Source: Flabesymbios commensalis
Taxonomy: Eukaryota; Annelida; Polychaeta; Terebellida; Flabelligeridae
Assembly (NCBI GenBank): GCA_964017125.1
Contig: OZ024911.1
Coordinates: 36,225,160 to 36,289,159 of the forward strand
Direction: 5' to 3'
Length of the DNA stretch: 64,000 nucleotides
Shown: positions 45,061 through 55,432 of the stretch, in pieces
How positions within the stretch are numbered: the first letter of the stretch is position 1
How the letters are laid out: each line of letters opens with the position of its first letter
Notes under the pieces: model-generated
Seen by the model: only the letters and a program-made list of their open reading frames with translations
The model's database searches: none
What the model was told of the DNA's origin: nothing
Made by a program: the position numbers and the translations under genes

Positions 45061-46830
45061 AAATTAGTTGATGATAATAATAGCACTCTATACAACATAA
45101 CGTCTGCGTAGAGTCAAAAGCAAAAAACTTCAGCATATTTGCAATTTTAATGTTCACTCTGTCAAATTTCACACGAACCTGACTATTTATTAACTATTTA
45201 AAAAAAAAAAAAAAATTCGCGCTGTAGAGAGGGCAAAATGGAGATAGGCAATTTGTGCATGACTCCATTGATGGAGATAGGCCATAATACCAACTAAGCA
45301 GTACCATTTAAAAAAGTTAGGATTACCATATTTTTGGAAACCTTATGACTGAGAAACACAATAAAAAGTTCGAAAAAAATTAGTTAGTGTGTGTCGGTGG
45401 ACCAGCTCTACGCAAGATTGTACACAGGGGGGGGGGGGGTGTCCCCTTGGGTCGCAGAACAACAATGTGCTATAATCCCCAAACCCCCAGTAAGTCATGT
45501 TCCTCTTATGTTGTCAAAGCAAGAAGAAGGGCTAAGTAGAAAAAGCCTGACCAAAAGATATGCTTTCAAACATTTTAGAAAATGTCTTGCTGTTATTAGG
45601 AAAACATAATTTTCTAGATGGATGGGTCCGAGACTGAAAATGGACTTAAACCATTGTTTTTTCAGCGAGTCACTTCAAGGTTACATCGTGATGACGATTC
45701 AAGTATTTCTACAATGATCATGTAGAATAGATCATGTGGATAGACATACATGTAGAACATCCACCAAGTTCCGTACTTCTAATACTAGTTACGTTTTAAG
45801 TAGGATAAAAAACAATGATATTTATCATTTATCATGTTTATTCAGTCAATTCAAAGTATGACTCTATTGCAGAGTCTGACTTTATTGAAGACAATTAACA
45901 ATAACCAAATTGTCCCGCGCTACATGACACAGTCCTGCATGAACACATGAATACGAGTTTGTACGCGTCAGTCAAAATTGTATTTCTTTCCACAGTCTGA
46001 ATCGGCAAGTCAAAACTTTAAACTCTAAAAAACGATCGTTGAATGCATTAGCATCCCGAGGCAGAACATATTTTAATTGTTTGAAATCATCATAGAACTT
46101 GTTTTATTTTATTTTATGACACAGTCTGAATCGGCAAGCAAAAACTTTAAATTCTAAACAACGATCTCAACGTATAACACACGAGACCTACAGAGCACAC
46201 AATCTTCAACAATAACTATATTTCATGTTTTTCGTTTACTGTACAAGCAATAGTAGGGCCTACAGGTGCTAAGGCAATGTGGAGTTCAGCTTGTGATAAA
46301 AGCACCAAATTTCACACACGTGTGCATTTTGATGTCCTGAATCAGATAAGAGGAACATAAAATGGCCTAATTTGCATATTTAAAATGGCCGCGAAATCAA
46401 ACTGAATCGGCTTTGTTTAAAAATCTATATTTTTTCTCTGCATTTTGTGATTAAATTTGCTTTTATGTATTCTATAATTGTGTCTCAGTATCTTTGGATA
46501 TATTTCTGATGCTTAGTTAACCAGAAAACCGCCCGAATTAGCATAGTGGAATTATCATATTCAAATATTTCAGTTTATTTGACTGTACATACCACTCAAT
46601 TGAAGCTAAAATATTATGTAAAATTCCAAATAAAATTCCATATAAGATGCCCGCACAAAACGCTCGTCAACTGTGTGTACGATTGCTTTTAAATTTGCAA
46701 TGAGAGTCCTCAAGAAACTTTAACGATATGAATAACACAAATGTATTGACAATAAACTAGGTCGGCACTTTTTTACTTGAAATTGTTTGTGTAAATAACA
46801 TTTTACACCATCATCAGTTTTGTTAATTAA
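45061..46830. other. No gene; short direct duplication
   Basis: ACACAGTCTGAATCGGCAAG followed by AAAACTTTAAA occurs at about 45993 and 46120, spaced 127 bp, slightly diverged. Poly-A (45198-45213) and poly-G (45429-45439) runs are present. Confidence 0.5.
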
Positions 46831-46831
46831 A

Positions 46832-47056
46832 GGGACTGGCCCAGGCTAAAATCATAAAAAAATCGGTGATTTTATTTTGGCTTTTTAATAAATCCCGTAT
46901 TTCTAATTTTTGACATGGTTGTCAAAAATTAGAAATCAGGCATTTCGTCTCTATATCTAGCCTAACTGTCTATGGACATGTTTACATCATATGGTCATAT
47001 TAAGAAGCCAAAATAAAATCACCGATTTTTTTATGATTTCAGCCTGGGCCAGTCCC
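46832..47056. mobile_element. 225-bp MITE with ~55-bp TIRs and inner hairpin
   Basis: AGGGACTGGCCCAGGCT...AAATCGGTGATTTTATTTTGG at the left is mirrored at the right, ending AGCCTGGGCCAGTCCCT. Inside, ATTTCTAATTTTTGACA and TGTCAAAAATTAGAAAT form a further hairpin. Confidence 0.8.
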
Positions 47057-47395
47057 TATAACATAAAAAAAATTACGTACATGGTACATAATGTAGGTCT
47101 AGCTCATTTATTCTCACTTTATAGGCAATATATTATATTATACCTTCTTGTCTAGCTGAGATGCGGATTCCAGGGGTAATTGACATACTGCGTTTGAAAC
47201 TTCAGATATTATTATTAATCAATCCCAAATTCCCGTTATATCAGCCACTAGATTTGTAAAAAGCCTCAGAGAGTCAGAGAGAGCCAATTTATTATAAACT
47301 TACATAAATATACTTGAAGCTTTAACTACTGTAATACTTTTGAATCCACCAGACAGTTCAAGTTCGATGTAGAATACATATATGAGAGATAACAC

Positions 47396-47525
47396 CAGGC
47401 GTGGATCCAGAGGGGGGGGGGGGCGTAGGGGGCGCAAAAAAAACCTAAATTGGCCTAAACATGGCCAAAATCTCGCCCCCGAGCCACCTTCGCCCCCTCC
47501 TTTTTCAAATCCTGGATCCGCAGTA
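47396..47525. mobile_element. Short MITE with GGATCCAG ends
   Basis: CCAGGCGTGGATCCAGAGGG at the left and CTTTTTCAAATCCTGGATCC-GC at the right, with a G-rich/C-rich interior. On the minus strand it yields the repeat-derived peptide ADPGFEKGGG, familiar from many invertebrate genomes. Not a gene. Confidence 0.5.
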
Positions 47526-48064
47526 GGCATGTCGGTCCAGGTCTTGTATTCTACCCCCGACCAATCGAATAGTGGTTCGGCCTGTCACATGACGCGATCG
47601 GCCAATCACCGCCGTCATTCAGTTGTTATTTAAATTAGGGGGTGGAATAAAAGACTTTGGGGAACATAACATACCTTCAGGCATTCGTACATATACGTTT
47701 TTCTTACAGGGCAACCAAGCAGAAAACCCATGGCAATGCTATTATGCATGCATACATGTATATTTCTCCTATATCCGATATATATGCAGTGTATCCATGT
47801 ACATCTCATTATCGTCTAAGAAACTATGGAGGCTGTTGAAAGTTGTATTTTGTTATCTTGTGTGCTGACCGTGTTGCAAATACAAATCCACATCATAAAA
47901 AAACTATTTTTTACAACACCATCCACGGGTGTATTATTCACCAATCAATATACATGATATATTATCATGTAAACACATTACAGTCATGTCGCTATGAAGA
48001 CGCTCGTGAATCATGCTTCACATCTCTTACATATATTGAAAATATAAAAATGTTAACATGAACT
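47526..48064. other. No supported gene
   Basis: Several overlapping plus-strand frames of 60-83 codons, none with a domain or splice support. Confidence 0.4.
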
Positions 48065-48078
48065 ACACATGAACTATA

Positions 48079-48313
48079 AGAGAAGGTGACGTGGCGCAAT
48101 GGCTAGAGCGCCTGACTGCCTCGCTGGTCATGCATGCGTCCCGGTTTTGAACCCCGCTTTTCCCGTGTGGGGTTTTCTGAAAAGCAGCATTGCTTCTCCC
48201 TTCTCAATGTGGCTAGGTGGCGTTAATGGTGGCTTCGTCGAGTTAAGGTTGAGACCAGTGTATCCACGTTAATTTCGCACAAGGCCCCGCGCTGCGCGCT
48301 CCTCGGATCACAC
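48079..48313 (+). mobile_element. tRNA-derived SINE, second family
   Basis: Perfect 14-bp target duplication ACACATGAACTATA (48065-48078, 48314-48327). The head has an A-box-like TGGCGCAATGGCTAGAGCG and a B-box-like GGTTTTGAACC. The body carries GTTAAGGTTGAGACCAGTGT and ends in the CGCGCTGCGCGCTCCTC domain. The 3' part is also found at 30782-30880. Confidence 0.85.
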
Positions 48314-48745
48314 ACACATGAACTATAGGCTATATCTGGTGAGGAAATAAGTCGTTTGTGGGCAGAACATCGAAAATGGGAGATAGCCTACTGAGCATTA
48401 TCACTGGTGATGAACTCAAAATGAAAATATGATTACTAAATACAGATGCTCATACACGAGTTCCTATGTATATCTTTATCAGCATGCATATACTTACAGT
48501 TCTTGTGAATGACATTTAGAAACATTGAGCTGTATATAGTGTAAAAACAGCAATAAAATAATTATTTAGGCGAGACTGCACAACTTGTATCTAAAACAGT
48601 CCCCCCCCCCCTCAATGGCTACATATCAGAATGGACATATCTGGCGAAAGAAAATAATTATTTATCTTGAACGTCCTAATCTACATGACTGGGGTGGCGG
48701 AAAACAGGAGATAAACGGGTGCATGTGCTGGATGACTCTCCCAGA

Positions 48746-49115
48746 TAGTCAGGCAGAATATTGGCAAAATTAAACCTAACCTGGAAATTCATACAGAAGT
48801 TTATATTTTGATTGATTTGTGTTCAGCAGAGGTTGAGTCATCATTTCCACCGGGGGTACTAAATTTCACCCAGTGGCAAATTTTTAATTTGCATATTTCC
48901 AAGATGGCCGCCAATCGCTAAACTCAAATGAAAAAATGACATATCTCGGCGCATATTTGCTCAAATTTGATGATCTTGGAGTCGATTTCCATCAAACCAA
49001 GGTCGAGAAGTACATTTATGACATTTTAAAATTATTTGGAGGTCAAGGTCAAAGGTCAAGGCCATTTTATGGGTCTGGTAAAGCTAGAAAAGGCATCTAA
49101 TGTGGTACGTGACCT
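48746..49115. repeat. Left terminal inverted repeat of the CXC element
   Basis: Contains, in order, CCTGGAAATTCATACAGAAG, TCATCATTTCCACCGGG, AAGATGGCCGCCAATCGCTA, GATGATCTTGGAGTCGATTT and AGGTCAAGGTCAAAGGTCAA. All recur in inverted order at 54345-54843. Confidence 0.8.
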
Positions 49116-49336
49116 TTTTTTCGATTACGATTTTTCACAAAATCATCAAGGTGAAAAAATAAACAACAAAGCTTCTTTATTCATGATTTGACACCACTTT
49201 TTTACTCATGACTAGCAAATAATATACATAAACTGCGGACATAAAAGAATGGTCAACCACAGATAGAACAAAAAAGTCTCGACCAGAACATAATAATTAG
49301 CTTCAGTTTCCCTAAAATATTCATGCATATACTAGA

Positions 49337-49965
49337 CTACATAGCATCAATATCTATGCCAACAGTGTGCGAATTAAAACACATACCCCCTGGAGAACAA
49401 GCACAAAATATAGTGCACCCCATGTTCGATTTATAACAGGTACACCTTAGTGTTTTGCATGGTGTATCTGAACTACAGCCACACTTAATCAGCCTTAATA
49501 GGTAATCAGGAGCAAGAGCAACTGCAGGTTGAAGAGTTGTTGGCACTAATGTGCCACCTGGGGACTCTTCTTCCCATCCAAACAGACGGGGGTTCAGCTG
49601 AGGTGGGTCAGCACTCATGGCACTTTTCCAGTATATAGCCTGTAGATGCCCCCGATGTAAGTTGGGATGAAGGCCTCAGATGTGCAAGGTAGAGAGGCCA
49701 TATCAGGGGTTGTAGAAAATGACTTGCCAGTCTTTTTTCTCCAAACCATCTGTCTACACTTTGTCATTGAACTAGCAGGTGCACCATAACAGCTCGAAAT
49801 AAACAAGGTGCCCTCAGTTATGATGGCCTGCATTGGTTGATCAATTTTACCAATTGGCAATATTGACATGTCCGCGTGGCAGTGCCATGACCAGAACATC
49901 ACAGTTGCTCCAATACCGATGTGACGGACACTCCACTGCCACACAGACACAAGCAGATATTTCAT
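49337..49965 (-). CDS. C-terminal part of the CXC-tail protein
   Basis: Two overlapping minus-strand pieces give the C-terminus. The first (49615-49965) carries CYGAPASSMTKCRQMVWRKK and SLPCTSEAF, blocks I recall from a large family of uncharacterised invertebrate proteins. The second (49337-49618, 93 residues) has NPRLFGWEEES and PAVALAPDYLLRLIKC. It then shows a cysteine array at residues 46-80 (49379-49483) with spacing C-x-C-x5-C-x4-C-x-C-x6-C-x3-C-x-C-x5-C, typical of tesmin/TSO1 CXC zinc-binding domains. CXC domains in LIN54 and MSL2 bind DNA, so a DNA-binding role is plausible but inferred. The two pieces are not in one continuous frame, so an intron or damage separates them. Confidence 0.65.
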
Positions 49966-50106
49966 GGCAATATGTAATTAGCTCAATATAAATATATAGC
50001 ATACAATTAGGGCGGGATAGCGTCATGGCCGACACAACAGCGCCTTAGATAAAGTGTAGAACTCCAATGTGTCAGCCGTGGCAATAACTCCCCCAAAAGT
50101 GGTGAT

Positions 50107-50216
50107 CATGAGACCAACCAACAGGCACATGACGTCGAATCAATGCCGGTCTAACGCCGGCCCACCGTCTGCTACGCTGGTCCAACGTCAAACCAACACC
50201 AACGCAACGCCCTGCG
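50107..50216. mobile_element. Family Q palindromic MITE inside the CXC element
   Basis: GACGTCGAATCAATGCCGG, a CCGTCTGCTACGCTGGTCC centre and CAACGCCCTGCGTCTGC. Confidence 0.5.
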
Positions 50217-51424
50217 TCTGCAGAGCATAATAACTAGTTCTTTGCTAGCAAAGAAAATCGTTTAGTGGCCACAATAAAAATATCTAGCAATGATATCAAT
50301 TAAAGGTCAAGAAGGCTGTCACGTGTACCATGGAGAAGCGTATCTAAGTTGTAATTTATATTTATCTTGGTTAAATTTACTATTAAAACGACTCTGTGTA
50401 AATGGTATTGTGGACATTCGATAAAAAATGGTTTATTGTTTCGTTACGTCCACATGTATATAGGGGATTGGCAATAATGTTCATGTTAAAAAGGTGGTGA
50501 CTAAGCTCACTACATTCCATTCTGATTCTGGCCAAGATAGTAATAATTTTTCTTCAATGTTATAATATGAGTTTGTATCGGGCTTGTTGCTTTTTAAAAA
50601 AAAATTTGGTGAGTTTTTTGATGTCAAGTTTTTGGTAGAATCGTCTAGATTGCTCCAGAATTGGGTGGTGGCAGGAATATAGGATTTTCGAAAAGTTTCT
50701 GTGCGAGTGTTGGTTTGGCTTATATTTGAGTTGTTTCGTAGGTTGTATCTGCCTTGGCTAGTTTCTTTAACTGTTTGAGGAATAATTGGTTTTAAATAAG
50801 AAGGGGTCCTATCGTGAAGAATGTCAGCATAGAGTATTATCATTTTGTCTTCCTGTCGGGACTGCAGACTTTCCCATGAAAGTTCAGTGTAAATTTTGAT
50901 AGACGGTGTGCCACGTACGGCCCCTGATACTATTTTACCTGCTCTCTTCTGAATTTTGTCAAGGTTCCAGGTTCCAGGTTTCCGTTAGTTGCACTTGAAA
51001 AAAGCTCGTTCGAGTATTCCAGGATGCTTCTGACAAAGGAAAAATGGAGAATTTCTAGACTTTTTCTGCTGAGCTTAAGACTAAGTGAATTTAAAATATC
51101 CAAACGTTTATTAGCTTTAATTGATATTTCATCAAAGTGTTTGTCCCATTTTAAATGCTGTTGTAAGGTAACACCTAAACGTTTAGAGTGGGGTATATTT
51201 TATAATTCTTGGTTATATATTCTGAGGTTATTTGGGTGAGTAATATTTCTATAATTAACCACCATACTGTTTGTTTTTAAAGCACCGAAGCTGACAATCC
51301 ATTGTTGCGCCCACGCTTCGAGTTTTTCGAGCTCGCTATTTAGTATTTGCGAATTAGTTATATGACAATTTGAAATAGATAAAAGTAAATTGTCATCAGC
51401 AAGTAGAGTCAGTTTTGAAGTTAG
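50217..51424 (-). mobile_element. 5'-truncated LINE inserted in the CXC element
   Basis: Minus-strand frames show LLADDNLLLSI (catalytic ADD, about 51385-51410), WAQQWIV, KRLGVTLQQHLKWDKHFDE (about 51130-51190), and then the frame 50481-50843 with TPSYLKPIIP, RTETFRKSYIPATTQFWSNL. A cysteine/histidine tail (NPLYTCGRNETINHF) follows near 50400-50480. These are blocks of CR1/L2-like RT proteins. The 5' junction is at about 51424, where CXC-gene sequence resumes. The 3' limit is uncertain. Frame breaks show it is dead. Confidence 0.75.
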
Positions 51425-51426
51425 GC

Positions 51427-52990
51427 CGCACTTTCATTTGGTTTTCATTTAAAGCAAGACCTGTGACACCAGCTGGTCCATGTCCATGTCGCATTCATGT
51501 GCACTCGATATACATGTCTGTCCATATTCCATTAAATAAGCCTGATGTAAGATGAACAGATGACTGGCCTTTCATGTAGGCTTCGTGAAGGTCGTCAGGT
51601 AGTCTGTTCATCCACTCTACATTCAGCATGCCATATCTTGCATAATGGTGGTGACTTGCAGCAAAGAATTAAGGGAGCATTTTTTGGAAACAAGAACATG
51701 AAGTGGAAATTCACCCTCATGGCTGGCACGACGGAACATGAGAATATAGAAGACAGGGTTGATCACCAACTCTACCCACGCTTTTGTCGTACGACTCTGT
51801 TTGGAAAGTTCTGCAAGAGTTTGCTGCAGGTCAGACATTGTGATAGGAAGGGGATGTTCGTCTGGATCAGGTTGTAGTATACAGCGAAGTGTCTCCTCAG
51901 CTACCATCCGTAAGGCTCTAACATTTTGGGGGTATTTTTTTCCATTGAGCATGGCATCAATGCTACCAAATGCGCCTCCCAATACACCTTCCAGCCCCAA
52001 AGGACCAGCCACAGTCCCAACTGCACTAATAAATGACTGGAGGTAATGCATACCACCAAGGCAAGGGACCAGATCATGGAATCGATCCGGATCAATGAAA
52101 TATATATCGATCATCACTTTATAAAGTTGCTGATCACACGTGTAAGGAACAGTCTTCTGTCCTGCATGCTGTGTCATTGTGAGGGCATTTGAAATTGCAG
52201 TCAAAACGGTATCAGGGTCTGAAGGTGTATGGTTAATAAGGGGTAGATATCTGGTCACTATATCTGGCTTTGGAGCTACTCCAGCTTCTCGGTGCATTTT
52301 TGTATTAAACCCATTGTACTCAGGGCAGTTCTTACATGCTATGATATTCTTAAAAGATGTCATATCAATTTGCGTTGCCCTTCTCTCAGCAATAACCTTT
52401 TCAGCCATGAATGAAAGGCGTGGGACTTGGTGTAGAGATAGGAACATGGGCATAGGTGTTTTTTTAGGGCCTTGGTATTTCTCAAGCTGATCATCATATG
52501 ATATATAAGTTTTTCTCATTTCATCTACACTCAGTCTGGGTATCATACTATGACTTCCACTGATTCTTCCCCCGCCTTGCCCAATAACAGTAGCATAACA
52601 ATGACAAAGAGTCTTACAATTCTGTGAGTGTATTTCAGAGTCAAAGTTATCCCCAGACCAGTGAATTAAACCATTGTTAGGGTCAAATGCCAAGCCACTA
52701 GAATATTCTGCAGAGGCGGCTACGGCTGCAGAATGCTTGAACCTTAATATTTCATCATAGTAACAACACACATGATATTTTGCAAACTGCATAATGAGTG
52801 ATTTGTGCCTGTTCAATAGCACACCCAGCGCTACCTGCAAATCAGTGATCTCGGAACAAACCACACTTGTTATAATATTGCCTATTAGCGTGTGAGGAAG
52901 AGAACCTGAAAACTTGCTAGAAATGCGAGTCAGTAGCTGAGCTAGAGTGGGGCTAACTGACTCATTGGCAATGTCGTTATCTATTTGCAA
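51427..52990 (-). CDS. Central part of the CXC-tail protein
   Basis: The longest frame in the window (51623-52990, 455 residues) lies on the minus strand. Motifs that recur in the family from memory are YDEILRFKHS (about 78-87), GDNFD (113-117), YTCDQQLYK (283-291) and LGGMHYLQSF (311-320). The spaced acidic residues and histidine (D114/D117, D286, H315) would suit a metal-dependent nuclease or transposase fold, but this is inference. Further family-like blocks follow on the same strand down to 51427: GMLNVEWMNRLPDD, LFNGIWTDMYIE, and GPAGVTGLALNEN. They read in a different frame, so this copy is probably inactive, or an intron boundary lies near 51640. The LINE at 50217-51424 cuts it from the C-terminal part. 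Confidence 0.6.
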
Positions 52991-53022
52991 AGAATAATGT
53001 GTTCTGACACCTTTCTCTTTTT

Positions 53023-53529
53023 TTATATCAAAACATTATCTTCGAATATGAGATAAGAAGCAACTTTGTCAACAGCACTGAAAATATCATCATCATCATC
53101 CCTAATAAAATGCAGTGTTTTTGCAGCTTCGCTCCTGAAACCTACAAAATTTGCTACCCCAGGTGATGACAGCGCGATCACTGACTCACCATGGAAATCA
53201 AGTATTTTGGATAACAGAGTTCGCTTGCAAATTAAATGTCCACCATTTCCTCTGTAACGGCCGTTTGCAGCGTGAAGATCACTCAGAGCACTCAACACAC
53301 GTGATTTTACTATTTGCCCCAGTCTGTCATTTCTAGCATCACAAACACCAAGCACATGATTCTTGTAATCTTCCTGATATTTACGAATACCCTGTATGCC
53401 TACATCAGCATCACTTTTTGTACTCTTGATAGTAGTGTGCACAGCAAACTGCTTTACGTCTCTCCAGTGGAGTCTTAGGATCACACTCTGATTGAAGCAC
53501 ACAGACTGCGACATCTGTAATATATACAT
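53023..53529 (-). CDS. N-proximal part of the CXC-tail protein
   Basis: An acceptor (TATATATTACAG, minus strand, just above 53517) precedes a piece reading SQSVCFNQSV, WRDVKQFAVH, GVCDARNDRLGQIVKSRV, and SDLHAANGRYRGNGGHLICK. CDxRND and SDLHAANGRYH are family signature blocks as I recall them. The acidic run RDDDDD lies near the end. A short non-coding gap, without clear splice sites, separates it from the next piece at 52990. Confidence 0.55.
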   Translation of the reverse strand: MYILQMSQSVCFNQSVILRLHWRDVKQFAVHTTIKSTKSDADVGIQGIRKYQEDYKNHVLGVCDARNDRLGQIVKSRVLSALSDLHAANGRYRGNGGHLICKRTLLSKILDFHGESVIALSSPGVANFVGFRSEAAKTLHFIRDDDDDIFSAVDKVASYLIFEDNVLI

Positions 53530-53604
53530 TCACATTTGTCAAAGCTAGTTTTATGCTAGAAAATGGTTGTTGTTTAGTATGACTTCATCTTTTTTTCAAC
53601 TATG

Positions 53605-53988
53605 CTAAATACACATTACTGTTATTATATGCAACATACCTGGACAAAATAGACAGTGCCGGCGAAAATCAAATGCATCTCCAATGTTCTGACGTTTTTG
53701 CCTCTTTTCAGTTGATACATCCTCATCTGTTGAAGGTACACCAGCCCTTTTTTGTATGTTTCTATTCGACGACGTATATGAGTTTATGCAAGCTTTGTGA
53801 GCTTTGACCACTGGCTTGTCATGACCATGTTTTTCATAATGCTCGATAATTTCGGATATTTTTTTGTGCTCGTCATCACATCTTTTTAAACTGGCTTCAA
53901 TAATTCGCTGTGGCTTAGCATCACACACCTTTCTCTCTGAACACTTGCCACGACTTGCAAAGAAGCAAATACCTATACCTTCTGTCAT
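53605..53988 (-). CDS. First exon of the CXC-tail protein
   Basis: The frame begins MTEGIGICFFASRGKCSERK near 53988 and is basic, with a helical segment KISEIIEHYEKHG and the end RRHCLFCPG. A donor (CCAG|GTATGT, minus strand, around 53639) would end the exon after the CLFC pair, with the intron running to 53518. The Cys pairs suggest a small zinc-binding N-terminal module completed by the next exon. The start is the first Met of the open frame, about 360 bp from the end of the right TIR. Confidence 0.5.
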   Translation of the reverse strand: MTEGIGICFFASRGKCSERKVCDAKPQRIIEASLKRCDDEHKKISEIIEHYEKHGHDKPVVKAHKACINSYTSSNRNIQKRAGVPSTDEDVSTEKRQKRQNIGDAFDFRRHCLFCPGMLHIITVMCI

Positions 53989-54188
53989 CGTTTAGGCCTA
54001 ACTGTCATGCCTGAAGTTAACCTTTGACTGAAGTCTGACCATCATGGCGAGTGTCGTAGGCCTACATTTGTGAAATTATTCTAGGACTATTAGGGATCTC
54101 GGACTATTTACCATGTTTAGGCCTACTTTGCAAAAAGCTGTTAGGATGTCTGCTAAAAGTATGACAGTATACCCGTCATGCTTATCTA

Positions 54189-54285
54189 TACCCATGCACT
54201 AGGCACACAGCGTTGTTGCAACGTTAATTCAACGTCATTGACGTTGATTCAACGTCGCAACAACGTCATGTGCCCAGTTGGATAT
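54189..54285. mobile_element. Family Q-like palindrome near the right TIR
   Basis: GGCACACAGCGTTGTTGCAACG, TCAACGTCATTGACGTTGA centre and CGCAACAACG-TCATGTGCCC: a near-perfect palindrome of about 90 nt with a shorter core than other family Q copies. Confidence 0.6.
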
Positions 54286-54344
54286 GTTGCACTAATACAT
54301 GACGGGTGTAGACCTGACGGGGCTAGGTAACTGTTTTTTTGGTT

Positions 54345-54843
54345 GGGTGAAAAGTGGTCGCGTGCCACATTTGATGCCTTTTTCAACTTTATCAGACCCA
54401 TAAAATGACCTTGACCTTTAACCTTGACTTCCAAATAGTTTTAAAATGTCATATATGTACTCATGACATTTGGCTTAATAGAAATTGACTCTGAGATAAT
54501 CAAATTTGAACATGTAGGCCAATAGATATGACAATTTTTGGATTAAAAAACCTTGACCTCCAAATAATTTAGAAATGTTATAAATGTACTTATTGACCTT
54601 GGTTTGATGGGAATCGACCCCAAGATCATCAAATTTACGCAAATATGCGCGGAGATATGTCATTTTTAGATTTGAGTTTAGCGATTGGCGGCCATCTTGG
54701 AAATATGCAAATAAAAAATTGCCACTGTGTGAGATTTAGTACTCCCGGTGGAAATGATGACTCTAGCCTATACTGAACACAAATCAATCAAAATATAAAC
54801 TTCTGTATGAATTTCCAGGTTATCTCAGCATTCTGCCTGACTA
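54345..54843. repeat. Right terminal inverted repeat of the CXC element
   Basis: Inverted match of 48746-49115, but about 130 bp longer. A segment running from GATCATCAAATTT to CTTGACCTCCAAATAATTT is repeated in diverged form (AATCAAATTTGAACATG...CTTGACTTCCAAATAG), so it holds two subunits where the left TIR has one. Confidence 0.8.
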
Positions 54844-54904
54844 ATCCATCTAGTCCAAACATTGAAAAGAGGAAATCAACAGTCGATCACTGGCGATTAC
54901 GAAA

Positions 54905-55215
54905 TGACTTGAATGAATGGGGTTCAGGCCATCTTTGTGCACATTTATGCTAAACTGGGCCAGGATACCTTATGGGGATGATGAGATGAATGCCCTCCAG
55001 ACACAGGATTAGAAATTCAAGCCCTGGTGGTCTGAGGCCGAGCATCTACTTCTCGGTCACGGAGGTGTCCCACAATATTGAGTCTTTACAAGTGAGCGGT
55101 AAGAAACATTTTGTTTCTTTGAAACTTGAAGGCCAGAGTGGGGTTCGAACCCACGATCTCCGACTTTCCAAGCAGGCAGCTTTAACCACCGCACCGCTTT
55201 AACCAGGGCCCCCTG
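54905..55215 (-). mobile_element. Dimeric tRNA SINE, copy 4, with intact B box
   Basis: Minus strand: GGGGGCCCTGGTTAAAGCGG, GTGCGGTGGTTAAAGC, and GTGGGTTCGAACCCCAC (intact B box, about 55138-55155). The linker TGTTTCTTACCGC and second unit (TCCGTGACCGAGAAG) follow. Its first tRNA-like unit differs from the other copies, so it may be a subfamily. Confidence 0.7.
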
Positions 55216-55306
55216 AGGGCCTGTTTCTAAGCAAGTGCGATATGGGCTGATCTAACCATACGTCTCGTTGTGAGACATGAGTGCCTGTATAATAGCATGC
55301 CCGTAC

Positions 55307-55432
55307 CTCCTGAGGATGGTGAGATGGATGAGATGACACTGCCCTCCAGACACAGGATTCGAAATTCGAGCCCTGGTGGTCTGAGGCCGAGCTACTATAC
55401 CTCTCAGTCACAAGTGCTCCCCATGCGAAATG
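55307..55432 (-). mobile_element. Partial dimeric SINE (second unit only)
   Basis: CCTCCTGAGGATGGTGAGATG through GGATTCGAAATTCGAGCCCT-GGTGGTCTGAGGCCGAG matches the second half of the dimeric SINE. It lies about 90 bp from copy 4. Confidence 0.7.

Larger units (their letters stand above)
48746..54843 (-). mobile_element. 6.1-kb long-TIR element carrying a CXC-tail gene
   Basis: The two ends are long inverted repeats: TAGTCAGGCAGAAT at 48746-48759 mirrors ATTCTGCCTGACTA at 54830-54843. Similarity continues inward for about 370 bp on the left and about 500 bp on the right. TA may be the target duplication. Between them lies a minus-strand gene of several pieces (49337-49965, 51427-52990, 53023-53529, 53605-53988). 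A LINE (50217-51424) and two palindromic MITEs (50107-50216, 54189-54285) are later insertions. No capsid, envelope, polymerase or integrase sequence was seen. This copy looks broken in several places. The link between gene and TIRs is inferred from geometry in this one locus. Confidence 0.6.

Noticed and set aside
47300-47530. Minus-strand frame with ADPGFEKGGG
   Set aside because: This peptide comes from a short GGATCCAG-ended repeat, not from a gene.
51759-52490. Plus-strand frames across the CXC gene
   Set aside because: Antisense shadows of the 455-codon minus-strand frame.
55130-55205. Functional tRNA gene
   Set aside because: The B box is intact, but the sequence is embedded in a dimeric SINE and the cloverleaf is not convincing.
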